Of a DNA stretch of 64,000 nt, positions 25,420 to 34,459 are shown in pieces. The translations under genes were made by a program, and so were the position numbers. The first letter of the stretch is position 1. Each line of letters begins with the position of its first letter. Source of the DNA: Tenacibaculum ovolyticum DSM 18103 (GTDB lineage Bacteria; Bacteroidota; Bacteroidia; Flavobacteriales; Flavobacteriaceae); the NCBI RefSeq assembly GCF_000430545.1, contig NZ_AUMF01000018.1, positions 1-64,000 of the forward strand, read 5' to 3'. A model generated the notes under the pieces. The model saw nothing but the letters and a program-made list of their open reading frames with translations. It made no database searches and was not told the DNA's origin.

Positions 25420-25965
25420 AAAAATATTTTTACAAAAAAATTGAAGAAATCATTGCATAAAAATGTTTGCGACAAGTTGCGTTTTTCTAAGCTGTACGAT
25501 AAGTATGCACAGGAGCTTAGCAGCATATTTCGTTATAAATACGGAGCGCTTTTAAATCCATCAGATAGGGTGCAAGATGCTTTTGTTAAACTTTGGGAAA
25601 ATTGTTCGAAAGTTACTCCAGAAGCAGCAAAATCATATGTATATACAGTAACAAATAATTTATTATTAAATGCGATAAAACATAAAAAAGTGGTTCTTAA
25701 TTACAATCAAGTTAAGCCAAAAGATTATACAAATGAGTCTCCAGAATTTTTAATGAGAAAGGAACAATTTTTAGAGCGATACGAAAGAGTTTTATCAAAT
25801 TTAAAACCAGAACATCGTGAGGCTTTTTTGTTAAGTAAAGTAGAGGGAAAGACTCACAAAGAAATTGCAGAAATGCTTGGAGTTACCAAAAAAGTAATTG
25901 AGCATAGAATTTATGCCGCATTCAATATTTTAAAAGATAAACTTGAAGAATTTAGATTGAAATAA
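25417..25965 (+). CDS. RNA polymerase sigma-70 family factor (ECF type)
   Basis: The product has 182 residues from TTG 25417. The sigma region 2 helix shows FRYKYGALLNPSDRVQDAFVKL with the WENCSKVTPE sequence typical of flavobacterial ECF factors. Region 4 follows (LKPEHREAFLLSKVEGKTHKE then IAEMLGVTKKVIEHRI). The -7 box at 25412-25419 covers the TTG, so translation more likely begins at TTG 25441 or 25453, giving about 170-174 residues. It lies 45 bases before a FecR gene, then a TonB receptor gene; these are a cell-surface signalling trio in which FecR controls the sigma factor. Confidence 0.85.
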   Translation: MKNIFTKKLKKSLHKNVCDKLRFSKLYDKYAQELSSIFRYKYGALLNPSDRVQDAFVKLWENCSKVTPEAAKSYVYTVTNNLLLNAIKHKKVVLNYNQVKPKDYTNESPEFLMRKEQFLERYERVLSNLKPEHREAFLLSKVEGKTHKEIAEMLGVTKKVIEHRIYAAFNILKDKLEEFRLK

Positions 25966-26010
25966 ATTTTTCGGGATAATTGTCTGTTTAGTTGTTTTAT
26001 TAATATAACG

Positions 26011-26922
26011 TTGAGAATGAAGAAAGATGAATTAACACAAAAATGGCTTAATAATGAGCTTTCACCTGAAGAGCAAAAAGCTTTTGTAGAAATGGAAGAG
26101 AGTGCTTTTTTTAAAGAAATAATTGATGAAGGAAAGCGTTTTAAAATAACAAATATTAATAAAATTAGTAGCTTTAGCGATGTAGAAAAACGACTAGATG
26201 AAAAAGGTACACTAAAAACGAATAACTGGTTTCGATTTGCTGCGAGCATTGCAGCTGTATTTGTACTAGGGCTGTCAGTCTTTTATTTTTTTGATAAAAG
26301 TTCATTAAAAACATTTGATACTCAGTTTTCACAAAAAGAAGAAATTATACTTCCTGATAATTCTATTGTTACTTTAAACAAAACGTCAAAACTCTCATAT
26401 AATACAAGTAAATGGAAAACTAAAAAGAGTTTAACTCTTAAAGGAGAAGCTTTTTTTGATGTAACGAAAGGAAAACGTTTTGATGTTGAAACGTTACAGG
26501 GAAAAGTTAGTGTTTTAGGTACTGAATTTAATGTTGTAGCAAGAGATAGTATTTTTAAAGTAATTTGTTATGAAGGTTTAGTTGAGGTGGCTTATAACGA
26601 GCAATTAATAAAACTCCCTGCTGGTAATGGTTTTAAAGTTGTAAACGGTAAAACTGAAAAGTATGCAGTAGTAGTGGCTAAACCAACATGGTTAAATAAT
26701 ATGAGTGTTTTTAATCAGGCAAAAATAACAGAGGTTTTAGATGTTTTATCTAGGCAATATGATGTTTCTATTGATTATAGTGCTATAGATGATAAGATTC
26801 TTTTTACAGGAGCATTTGAACATAATAATCTAGAAAACTCACTTATAGCGACTTTGAAAACGCTTAACTTAACCTATAAAATATCTAAAAATAAGGTTGT
26901 TGTAATAAATGCGAAAAAGTAA
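26011..26922 (+). CDS. FecR-type anti-sigma/transmembrane regulator with C-terminal DUF4974-like part
   Basis: The product has 303 residues. The N-terminal 70 residues are the cytoplasmic anti-sigma part (TQKWLNNELSPEEQKAF). The membrane segment is FAASIAAVFVLGLSVFYFF at about 73-91. A FecR domain spans 100-215 (DNSIVTLNKTSKLSYN, GEAFFDVTKGKRFDVETLQG, VLGTEFNV). The C-terminal 70 residues (ITEVLDVLSRQYDVSIDY, TGAFEHNNLENSLIATL) are DUF4974-like and periplasmic. It overlaps the receptor gene by 14 bases, showing tight coupling. Confidence 0.9.
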   Translation: MRMKKDELTQKWLNNELSPEEQKAFVEMEESAFFKEIIDEGKRFKITNINKISSFSDVEKRLDEKGTLKTNNWFRFAASIAAVFVLGLSVFYFFDKSSLKTFDTQFSQKEEIILPDNSIVTLNKTSKLSYNTSKWKTKKSLTLKGEAFFDVTKGKRFDVETLQGKVSVLGTEFNVVARDSIFKVICYEGLVEVAYNEQLIKLPAGNGFKVVNGKTEKYAVVVAKPTWLNNMSVFNQAKITEVLDVLSRQYDVSIDYSAIDDKILFTGAFEHNNLENSLIATLKTLNLTYKISKNKVVVINAKK

Positions 26923-29416
26923 GCTTTTTTATGTTGCTAAATTATTGCTGTTTTTCTTTGCTTGCGTAAGTGTACATAGTCAAGTTGCAGAAGAAAAAGT
27001 AGCTTTGCAATTGGTTATTGATACTCTTAAAGAGCAGCATAAGATTCAGTTTAATTATGAAAGTAATTTGTTAACTGCTGTTTTTGTTGTTCCTCCTTCA
27101 GAAAAACTTTCTTTAAATAAAAAAATAACGATATTAGAAACTCAAACATCTTTAAAGTTTTCTAAAATAAGCGCTAAGATAATTTCTATTAGTAAGGTTG
27201 TGAAAATCTGTGGTTATATTAAAAGTGAAGTAAATGATGAGGTCTTAGAAGGTGCTACGGTAGTAGCTGATGATGTTAATATCGTAACAGATAAAGAAGG
27301 GTATTTTAATTTGGTTGTAAGCAGCTTAACAGGATCGCTTTCCATTCGTTTTTTAGGATTTAAAACGTTTACGATAAAGTTAGCGGAGTTAAATGTTGAG
27401 AATTGTAATACTCTTTTTTTAGAAGAAGAAAGCGAATTTATAGATCCTATAGTTATAACAGAATACTTAGTTAGTGGTATTGATAAGAGTAAAGATGGAG
27501 GTACTACTATAAATTTCTCTAAATTTTCTTCTTTACCAGGTGTAATCGATACGGATGTTTTACAAACAATTCAGGCATTACCTGGTATTCAAAGTACAGA
27601 CGAAACAGTTTCTAATATTAATATTAGAGGCGGATCTCATGACCAAAATTTAATTATGTGGGATGATATAAAAATGTATCAATCAGGGCATTTTTTTGGT
27701 CTTATTTCTAGTTTTAATCCGCAAATAACTAAAAAAGCGTCTGTTATCGCTAATGGGACTGATGCTTCGTATACCGATGGGGTTTCTGGAGTTGTTAGTA
27801 TGAAAACTGATGAAAAAATTGAAACAGTTTTTAATGGAAATATAAGTGTAAACTTTATTAGTGCAAATGCTTTTTTGGATATTCCTATAAGTGAAAAATC
27901 ATCTCTTCAATTAGCTGGTAGAAAGTCGATAAATAATTGGGTGAAAACACCAACTTATCAAGTATATTTTGATAGAGTAACCCAATTAACGGAGGTGGAA
28001 ACGAATAGTGGAAATGTGTTAAATTCAAATCAAAATTTTGATTTTTATGACACTTCTCTTCGTTGGATATATCATCCTTCTAAAAAAGAGATATTAAGGT
28101 TAAATTTTATTTTAATAAATAACGGTTTATCTTTTAATGAAACAGCTGAGGTTAATAAGGCTATTGAGTCTAAAAAAAGTAGTTTGTTTCAAAATAGTAT
28201 TGCTGCTGGGGTGAGTTATGAGCGAAAATGGAATTCTAAGTTTTCTACCTTAGTGCATCTTTATGAAACAGATTATAAATTACAAGCTGTAAATGCTAAT
28301 GTGTTGCAAAATCAGCGTTTTTTACAAGAGAATAAAGTTTCAGAAACAGGTATAAAATTTTCTGGGTTACATCAATTTAAAGAATGGAATCTAAAAGTTG
28401 GATATCAACTAATCGAATCGAAAATTACTAACTTAAATGATATTGATAATCCTCGTTTTGTTAGATTAAATTCTAATGTAATCCGCGAACATGCAATTTT
28501 TGCTCAAGCGAATTATCAGCATAAAAAAGGATTTTCTGCAAGACCAGGAATTCGAATAAACTACAATAGTAAATTCTCAAATTTTCTTTTAGAGCCAAGA
28601 TTACATTTAAATCAGAAAATAAATAATGCACTGGCTATAGAGTTTCTGGGAGAATTTAAACATCAAAATTCAACCCAAATTATAAATTTCCAAAATGATT
28701 TTTTAGGAGTTGAAAAAAGAAGATGGCAATTAGCAAATGAACAAGATATTCCTGTTTTAAAAAGTAAACAAGCTTCATTGGGGTTGCTGTATTCTAAAAA
28801 AGGTTGGTTATTTGATACTAAAGCATATTATAAAAAGGTTGATGGTATTACAGCCCAAAGTCAAGGATTTACGACTAAATATGAGTTTAAAAAGGTAATA
28901 GGAGCATATAATGTTTTAGGGGTTGATTTTTTATTTAGAAAAAAGATTAAAAATTTAAGTACTTGGTTTAGTTATTCGTTTCTTAAAAATGAATATGAAT
29001 TTGATGCACTTACAGAAACTAAATTTCCAAGTAATTTTGATAATACACATAGTGTTGCTTTTGGTAGTACTTATACTAATGAGTCTTTAAAATTTTCAGC
29101 AGGATTTAATTATAGAACTGGTAAACCAACATCGGTACCAATAAAAGGTAACGAAATAGTTGGTAGTGATATTAATTTTGCTGAAGCGAATGAGAGTCGA
29201 GTTAAAGACTTTTTTAGAGTTGATACTTCAGTCATTTATAATTTTAAGATCTCAGATGATTTTCGTTCTGAGATAGGAGCTTCTATTTGGAATTTATTAG
29301 ATAGAGAAAATACGATTAATAATTACTATCGAGTTGGTGAGGATAAGCTAGCTAATAAATTTTCTCGTCTTTCATTAGGTGTAACTACCAATTTTATTTT
29401 TAGAGTGCACTTTTAG
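26909..29416 (+). CDS. TonB-dependent receptor with N-terminal STN-like signalling domain
   Basis: The 835-residue product has a signal peptide (LFYVAKLLLFFFACVSVHSQ) followed by an STN-like domain (30-100, VIDTLKEQHKIQFNYE). A carboxypeptidase-regulatory-like domain spans 105-190 (ICGYIKSEVNDEVLEGATV). The plug (about 205-310: LPGIQSTDETVSNINIRGGS, YTDGVSGVVSMKT) is followed by the beta-barrel ending FIFRVHF. The STN domain and the overlapping FecR gene show a receptor signalling through FecR to the upstream sigma factor. Substrate unknown. Its 3' end (29250-29409) is repeated about 2 kb downstream. Confidence 0.85.
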   Translation: MRKSKLFYVAKLLLFFFACVSVHSQVAEEKVALQLVIDTLKEQHKIQFNYESNLLTAVFVVPPSEKLSLNKKITILETQTSLKFSKISAKIISISKVVKICGYIKSEVNDEVLEGATVVADDVNIVTDKEGYFNLVVSSLTGSLSIRFLGFKTFTIKLAELNVENCNTLFLEEESEFIDPIVITEYLVSGIDKSKDGGTTINFSKFSSLPGVIDTDVLQTIQALPGIQSTDETVSNINIRGGSHDQNLIMWDDIKMYQSGHFFGLISSFNPQITKKASVIANGTDASYTDGVSGVVSMKTDEKIETVFNGNISVNFISANAFLDIPISEKSSLQLAGRKSINNWVKTPTYQVYFDRVTQLTEVETNSGNVLNSNQNFDFYDTSLRWIYHPSKKEILRLNFILINNGLSFNETAEVNKAIESKKSSLFQNSIAAGVSYERKWNSKFSTLVHLYETDYKLQAVNANVLQNQRFLQENKVSETGIKFSGLHQFKEWNLKVGYQLIESKITNLNDIDNPRFVRLNSNVIREHAIFAQANYQHKKGFSARPGIRINYNSKFSNFLLEPRLHLNQKINNALAIEFLGEFKHQNSTQIINFQNDFLGVEKRRWQLANEQDIPVLKSKQASLGLLYSKKGWLFDTKAYYKKVDGITAQSQGFTTKYEFKKVIGAYNVLGVDFLFRKKIKNLSTWFSYSFLKNEYEFDALTETKFPSNFDNTHSVAFGSTYTNESLKFSAGFNYRTGKPTSVPIKGNEIVGSDINFAEANESRVKDFFRVDTSVIYNFKISDDFRSEIGASIWNLLDRENTINNYYRVGEDKLANKFSRLSLGVTTNFIFRVHF
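29250..29409 (+). repeat. Left copy of a 160-bp direct repeat (3' end of receptor gene)
   Basis: This segment of the receptor gene is repeated at 31211-31370 with a constant offset of 1961 bases and, as far as I can see by eye, one substitution (GAT to TAT codon near 29301). The two copies flank the three-gene cassette 29580-31104. Confidence 0.85.
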
Positions 29417-29579
29417 TTAATAATCTTTTTTATTTTTGGACTCAATTGATATTTTTCTAACATTATTTAATTAACTAAGAGTTTTGCTTTTTTTTTATAA
29501 ATGTTTACTGAAAAAACAACGAGTAATTTTTTTAGAAAGAGGTAATAGATGTTGTCTCTTCTAAATTAATCAATAGACC

Positions 29580-29789
29580 TTGGTTTATATAAAACTTAAT
29601 TACGTGGTCTTATATTTAAAGAGATTTATAAAACGTAAAGTAAAAGAACTTAAAAAAGAGCTAAATATTAATGATAGTCGCTATGTTTCACTTATTGCTC
29701 GTGAAAATTATTTAAAAGATGGAATTGACCATGTTTTAGTAGGGATGCGAAAAGAAAAAAATATTAAAAATTTAACGCCATTATTGTGA
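29580..29789 (+). pseudogene. C-terminal fragment of an aldo-keto reductase-like gene
   Basis: In this 69-codon frame from TTG 29580, the last 30 residues (YLKDGIDHVLVGMRKEKNIK) resemble the C-terminal end of aldo/keto reductases, where the final strand and NADPH-binding loop read xxVLVGMR. The rest of the barrel is absent, and there is no ribosome binding site. It overlaps the next gene by 4 bases. A small stand-alone protein is possible, but a decayed remnant carried with the cassette is more likely. Confidence 0.4.
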
Positions 29790-30295
29790 AAAAAAGAATA
29801 AATATAATTTTAGGTTTAAGCTTTTCAGTATTGTTATTTATGATTATTTGGATTTATGGTTTGATAAGTCATAATGTAGGAGAAATTAAGTACGATAAAA
29901 GCATAAATAAGTTAACTTTTAAAGTTTGTAACGAAAAAAGAATTTTTGAATATTATTCGGTAAGCACATCCTACCAAAAAGGTAGGAAACAAATGCGAAA
30001 AGATCTTTTAAATATTCTTAACAAAGAAAATTTAAAACTAGAAAATAAAACGGGATATATTACTTTTCGATTTGTAATTAATTGTAAGGGAGAATCGGGA
30101 TGGTATAGAGTTAATAGTACTACTGAAGATTATAAAGAAGCGGTGTTTAAAAAAACTGAAATAAATAAGTTAAAAGGTGCTATTTTAAAGTTGAAAAATT
30201 GGAAAGTTGGACGCTTGAAGAATAATAAAAAAGTTGATAGTTATTATCAGATTAATTTTAAAATAAAGGAAGGAGTAATCGAAGATATTTTTTAG
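29786..30295 (+). CDS. Membrane-anchored protein with TonB-C-like C-terminal domain
   Basis: The 169-residue product starts at GTG 29786, which overlaps the preceding frame. A single membrane segment (IILGLSFSVLLFMIIWIYGL) is followed by a periplasmic part. Residues about 85-165 show the strand-helix-strand pattern of TonB C-terminal domains (GYITFRFVINCKGESGWYRV, LKGAILKLKNWKVGRL, YYQINFKIKEG). It lacks the Pro-rich spacer of real TonB. It is followed at 2 bases by a TPR gene. The function is unknown; perhaps it contacts the receptor upstream. Confidence 0.55.
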   Translation: MKKRINIILGLSFSVLLFMIIWIYGLISHNVGEIKYDKSINKLTFKVCNEKRIFEYYSVSTSYQKGRKQMRKDLLNILNKENLKLENKTGYITFRFVINCKGESGWYRVNSTTEDYKEAVFKKTEINKLKGAILKLKNWKVGRLKNNKKVDSYYQINFKIKEGVIEDIF

Positions 30296-30297
30296 TT

Positions 30298-31104
30298 ATG
30301 AAAAAGTTTTTTTTAATAATAAAAGTGCTGTTGTCATTGTTTTTTATAGCATGTATTTTGTTTATAAGTTATCTGTTTTTGTTTGGACCAAAAGAAAAGC
30401 GATTTAGTTTTGCAGAGCATTCGCAAGAGAGTTATTTATCCCAAAAAATATTTGATATTTTAATTTTTCAATACCCAAATTACTCTAATGCTTATTTTGA
30501 AAAATCAGTAGTTCATAACAAGAGGGGGGATTATAAAAAAGGATTTCAGTTGTTAAATAAGGCTGTGCAAATTGCTCCGAAAGATCACTTAGGTTATAGA
30601 GGTTGGTTGAAGCTAACGAAGTTAAAAGATTACCAAGGATGTATTGAAGATTTAACTAAATTAGATTCATTAACACCAGATGTAGTAGATGCTCCTTGGG
30701 GAGAAAATGTACATTATCTTCTAGGTCTCTCATATAAAGGGCTCAAAAAGTATGATTTAGCAATAAAAGAGTTTAATAAAAGTATTATTTCTCAGAAAGA
30801 TTCTTCTTGGGTTAATCATAATTTGTTTTTACATAAAGGTATTATTCTTAGTAGGCAAAGTAAAATTAAAGAAGCACTAGACAATTTTAATGCATGTTTA
30901 CTAAATTGTTATGATAAATCACCAGAAGCATATTTTCAGAAAGGAGTTCTTTATGAAAAATTAAATTTACAGGATAGTTCGAAAATTAATTTCGAAAAAT
31001 CATTGGTTTTGTTTAAAGAAGGGTATGCAAAAAAAGATGTTTATAATGAAGTTCAAGATGAATTATATGAGGAAGATATTGAAGATGCATTAAGTTCTTT
31101 TTAA
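30298..31104 (+). CDS. TPR-repeat membrane-anchored protein
   Basis: The 268-residue product starts with a membrane anchor (FLIIKVLLSLFFIACILFIS). Four or more tetratricopeptide repeats follow (AYFEKSVVHNKRGDYKKGFQ, LGLSYKGLKKYDLAIKEFNK, FLHKGIILSRQSKIKEALDN, AYFQKGVLYEKLNLQDSSK). TPR proteins mediate protein-protein contacts. It is 2 bases after the TonB-C-like gene and closes the cassette bounded by the receptor 3' repeats. Confidence 0.75.
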   Translation: MKKFFLIIKVLLSLFFIACILFISYLFLFGPKEKRFSFAEHSQESYLSQKIFDILIFQYPNYSNAYFEKSVVHNKRGDYKKGFQLLNKAVQIAPKDHLGYRGWLKLTKLKDYQGCIEDLTKLDSLTPDVVDAPWGENVHYLLGLSYKGLKKYDLAIKEFNKSIISQKDSSWVNHNLFLHKGIILSRQSKIKEALDNFNACLLNCYDKSPEAYFQKGVLYEKLNLQDSSKINFEKSLVLFKEGYAKKDVYNEVQDELYEEDIEDALSSF

Positions 31105-31176
31105 ACAAAGTTCTTAACTTTGAAATCAGATCCTAATTTTGTTAAGCTTGTTTTTTACATTGATTAATAATAGTAG

Positions 31177-31377
31177 CTATCGTTTCTTAAAAATGAATAC
31201 AAATTTAGAGTCTCAGATGATTTTCGTTCTGAGATAGGAGCTTCTATTTGGAATTTATTATATAGAGAAAATACGATTAATAATTACTATCGAGTTGGTG
31301 AGGATAAGCTAGCTAATAAATTTTCTCGTCTTTCATTAGGTGTAACTACCAATTTTATTTTTAGAGTGCATTTCTAA
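31177..31377 (+). pseudogene. Remnant 3' end of a duplicated TonB-receptor gene
   Basis: The frame reads SFLKNEYKF followed by RVSDDFRSEIGASIWNLLYR and continues to the stop, ending FIFRVHF. It matches the 26909-29416 receptor in two blocks: 31177-31205 with 28973-29001, and 31211-31370 with 29250-29409. The roughly 245 bases between the blocks are deleted in frame. A TAG at 31174-31176 lies just upstream in the same frame. It is a broken copy, not a functional receptor. Confidence 0.85.
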
Positions 31378-31575
31378 TTGAAGAAAGCTTTATTAAATAC
31401 ACTATCATTTTTATTATAAGGCTTTTATTTTAATTGTTGTTTGATTTAATATTTTTTTATTGTATAGTATTTGTGCTTTAAGTGGCTTTAACACTATACC
31501 TGTTTTTGAGTTGTTTTATTCTTTTTTACGTCTTTTAAAATCCCAATTACGTCATTTTTTTTATGAATCACAATA

Positions 31576-31583
31576 TATTTTTG
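31576..31583 (+). promoter_or_regulatory. Possible -7 box of the siderophore operon promoter
   Basis: TATTTTTG matches TAnnTTTG 33 bases before the first operon ATG. No clear -33 TTTG precedes it. A weak inverted arrangement around it (GAATCACAA ... TTGTAATC) could be a regulator site but is far from perfect. The stretch 31378-31616 holds no gene. Confidence 0.35.
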
Positions 31584-31616
31584 TAATCTATAAATTATTA
31601 AGACTAAATAAAAATA

Positions 31617-33134
31617 ATGATTCTTAAAGAAAGTCCCTCACTAAAAGAATTGTCATTAAATAACCATTTGTTTAATGATGAGTCAGTTAAAATGTATGAA
31701 GAGTACACATTAAAAACACTCACTTATATTCAAAAATTTTTATCCAATAGAAAGTTTTACAAAGGTGATGAGTTAGTAGAAATACAAAATGATAAACTTA
31801 ATGCAAAGCTAGATGATATTGAAGAAGTACATTCTTTAGATGATGCTTTAGAACAGTTAAATGATTTGTATATAAAGAAATCGATTGCTTTTCATAACCC
31901 AAATTATGTAGCTCATTTAAATTGTCCAATAACATTACCATCAATTGTTGCAGAAATGATAGCTACGACTATTAATACAGCGGTAGAAACATGGGATCAA
32001 AGTACTTCGGCAACTTTTATAGAGCAAGAAGTTATTCGTTGGATTTGTAATGCTTTTGAATTTCCTGAAAACTCAGATGGAGTGTTTACGAGTGGAGGAA
32101 CACAATCTAATTTCATGGCATTGTTAATGGCTCGTGACGATTATGCTTTTGAGAATTTTGGAATCAATATTAAACAAAATGGATGGTCTGATGAGATAAG
32201 TAAGTTTCGAATTTTTTGTTCGGAAAAGGCTCATTTTAGTATACAAAAAAATGCTGCTTTATTAGGGATGGGTTATGATGCTGTAATTCCTGTAAAAGCA
32301 GATGCTAAAATGCGAATGGATGTTAATGAATTAGTTTTAGCTATTGAGAAAACAAAACAAGAGGGCAATATTCCTATTGCTGTTGTAGCTACTATGGGTA
32401 CAACAGACTTTGGTAGTTTTGACCCGTTAGAAATCATAGGAGATGTTGCTAAAGAGCATAAAATGTGGTTACACATTGATGGGGCATATGGTGGATGTTA
32501 TGTGCTTACAGATACTCACAAGCATTATTTTAAAGGATCGGAAAAAGCAGATTCAATTACTGTAGATTTTCATAAAACGTTATTTCAGCCGGTAAGCTGT
32601 AGTGCTTTTTTGGCTAAGAATAAAGAACACTTTAAATATGTGTCTTATTATGCTGATTATTTAAACCCTCTTGAAAATAAAGATCAACAACGCCCTAATT
32701 TAATAGAAAAATCAATTCAAACCACTAGAAGGTTTGATGCTCTAAAAGTTTGGTTAACTCTTAAAACATTAGGAACAAAAACAATAGCGTCTTACTTAGA
32801 AGAAGTACATAATTTAACTAAGCGTGTGTATGAGAAAATGAGTATTAATCCAAATTTTGAATTAGCACACGAACCAGAATTGAGTACTGTTGTTTTTAGA
32901 TATAAAAACTCACAAGCAGCACACGAACCCACTCATGATATGGTAAACTTACATATTAAAAATACCTTATTTGCAGCAGGAAGAGCGTCAATAGCTAGCA
33001 CAAAGTTAAATGGTAGTATTTATTTAAAGTTTACATTATTAAATCCAAAGAATACCATAAATAATCTTCAGAATATTATTGAAATGATAGAAGAAACTGG
33101 AAAGAAATTTCAACCTAAAACCGAATTATTATAA
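31617..33134 (+). CDS. PLP-dependent diamine-forming decarboxylase of a siderophore operon
   Basis: This 505-residue group II decarboxylase makes the diamine building block (lysine to cadaverine, or a related reaction) for a hydroxamate siderophore. The PLP lysine is K320 in VDFHKTLFQP, and the PLP-ring Asp is D288 in HIDGAYGG. GTFTSGGTQSN-like sequence (FTSGGTQSNFMALLMARDD) binds the PLP phosphate. Length is usual. It overlaps the next gene (stop at 33134), so the operon starts here. Substrate choice between lysine, ornithine and diaminobutyrate cannot be set by eye. Confidence 0.85.
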   Translation: MILKESPSLKELSLNNHLFNDESVKMYEEYTLKTLTYIQKFLSNRKFYKGDELVEIQNDKLNAKLDDIEEVHSLDDALEQLNDLYIKKSIAFHNPNYVAHLNCPITLPSIVAEMIATTINTAVETWDQSTSATFIEQEVIRWICNAFEFPENSDGVFTSGGTQSNFMALLMARDDYAFENFGINIKQNGWSDEISKFRIFCSEKAHFSIQKNAALLGMGYDAVIPVKADAKMRMDVNELVLAIEKTKQEGNIPIAVVATMGTTDFGSFDPLEIIGDVAKEHKMWLHIDGAYGGCYVLTDTHKHYFKGSEKADSITVDFHKTLFQPVSCSAFLAKNKEHFKYVSYYADYLNPLENKDQQRPNLIEKSIQTTRRFDALKVWLTLKTLGTKTIASYLEEVHNLTKRVYEKMSINPNFELAHEPELSTVVFRYKNSQAAHEPTHDMVNLHIKNTLFAAGRASIASTKLNGSIYLKFTLLNPKNTINNLQNIIEMIEETGKKFQPKTELL

Positions 33135-34456
33135 TGCAAAACGCAATCGCAGATTTTATAGCAATAGGAGTAGGACCTTTTAATTTAGGTTTAGCATGTT
33201 TAACAGAACCAATTGAAGGTGTAAATGGTGTTTTTTTAGATAGAAAAGAAAAGTTTGATTGGCACCCAGGCATGTTGTTAGAAGATACAACATTACAGGT
33301 TCCTTTTATGGCAGATTTAGTAACGCTTGCAGATCCAACAAACCCTTTTAGTTTTTTAAATTATATAAAAGGACAAGGAAGAATATATTCATTTTATATA
33401 CGCGAAAACTTTTTGTTATTACGTAATGAATACAATAAATATTGTCAATGGGCAATTAGTAAATTACCTAACATTCATTTTAATACAAATGTTACCGATA
33501 TTAATTATGATGAAAATAAAGGAATTTATATTGTAACAAGTATTTGTACAAAAACAGATGAGCTTAAAATATATAAAGCAAAAAAGTTGGTCTTAGGAAC
33601 AGGAACCCAGCCTTATATTCCTGAATGTAGTAAAAAGCTAAAAGGAAAAGCAATACACTCATCAAAGTACCTAAGTTATAAGGAGAGTTTACAAGAAAAA
33701 AAGAAAATTACCATTTTAGGAAGTGGGCAAAGTGCTGCTGAAATATTTTTTGATTTATTGCAAGAAGTAGACACTAAAGGATATGAATTAAACTGGATTA
33801 CACGTTCTCCACGTTTTTTTCCTTTAGAATATTCTAAGTTAACTTTAGAAATGACTTCACCTGAATACGTAGATTATTTTTACAATCTGCCATCTCAAAA
33901 AAGAGACGACCTTATTAAAAATCAAAAGCATTTATATAAAGGTGTAAATCAAGATTTAATAGGAGCAATTCACGATACATTGTATGCCAAAAGAGTGGTA
34001 GCAACCGAACCTTTAAAAGTTTCGTTACGTACAAATACTGAGTTGAAAGAAACTGAATTAAAAGAAGATTCAATTAGTTTAGAGTTGCATCAAGTAGAGC
34101 AAGATAAATACTTTAAACATGAAACAGAAGGGTTGGTATTAGCTACAGGATATAGTTACTATTTACCAAAATTTATTGAAGGAATTTCAAATAGAATTCA
34201 ATGGGATGAGCAAAGTCGTTTTGATGTAAATAGAAACTACAGTATTGATAAAAATAATAATGAAATTTTTGTGCAAAATGCAGAACTACATACACATGGT
34301 TTTGTAACTCCAGATTTAGGAATGGTTGCTTATAGAAATTCTTATATAATTAAAGAAATAACGGGAGTAGAGCATTATCCTATCGAACAAAAAATAGCAT
34401 TTCAACAGTTTGATGTTACGCAAGACGAAGAAATTAAATTAAATGTTTTAGTATAA
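33134..34456 (+). CDS. L-lysine/cadaverine N-hydroxylase (IucD/RhbE-like flavin monooxygenase)
   Basis: The 440-residue product belongs to the NADPH- and FAD-dependent diamine N-monooxygenases that make hydroxylamine groups for hydroxamates. Motifs: FIAIGVGPFNLGL (FAD), ITILGSGQSAAEIF (NADPH), and VLATGYSYYLP near the C-terminus. It overlaps the decarboxylase gene and lies 3 bases before an exporter gene. In a bisucaberin-like pathway it would hydroxylate cadaverine. Confidence 0.9.
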   Translation: MQNAIADFIAIGVGPFNLGLACLTEPIEGVNGVFLDRKEKFDWHPGMLLEDTTLQVPFMADLVTLADPTNPFSFLNYIKGQGRIYSFYIRENFLLLRNEYNKYCQWAISKLPNIHFNTNVTDINYDENKGIYIVTSICTKTDELKIYKAKKLVLGTGTQPYIPECSKKLKGKAIHSSKYLSYKESLQEKKKITILGSGQSAAEIFFDLLQEVDTKGYELNWITRSPRFFPLEYSKLTLEMTSPEYVDYFYNLPSQKRDDLIKNQKHLYKGVNQDLIGAIHDTLYAKRVVATEPLKVSLRTNTELKETELKEDSISLELHQVEQDKYFKHETEGLVLATGYSYYLPKFIEGISNRIQWDEQSRFDVNRNYSIDKNNNEIFVQNAELHTHGFVTPDLGMVAYRNSYIIKEITGVEHYPIEQKIAFQQFDVTQDEEIKLNVLV

Positions 34457-34459
34457 GAG

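Noticed and set aside
31211..31377. Functional second TonB receptor
   Set aside because: Only about 60 codons remain, with a stop just upstream in frame; it is a remnant.
31561..31600. Fur-like or AraC-like site before the siderophore operon
   Set aside because: Only about 7 of 12 positions are symmetric by eye; too weak to call.
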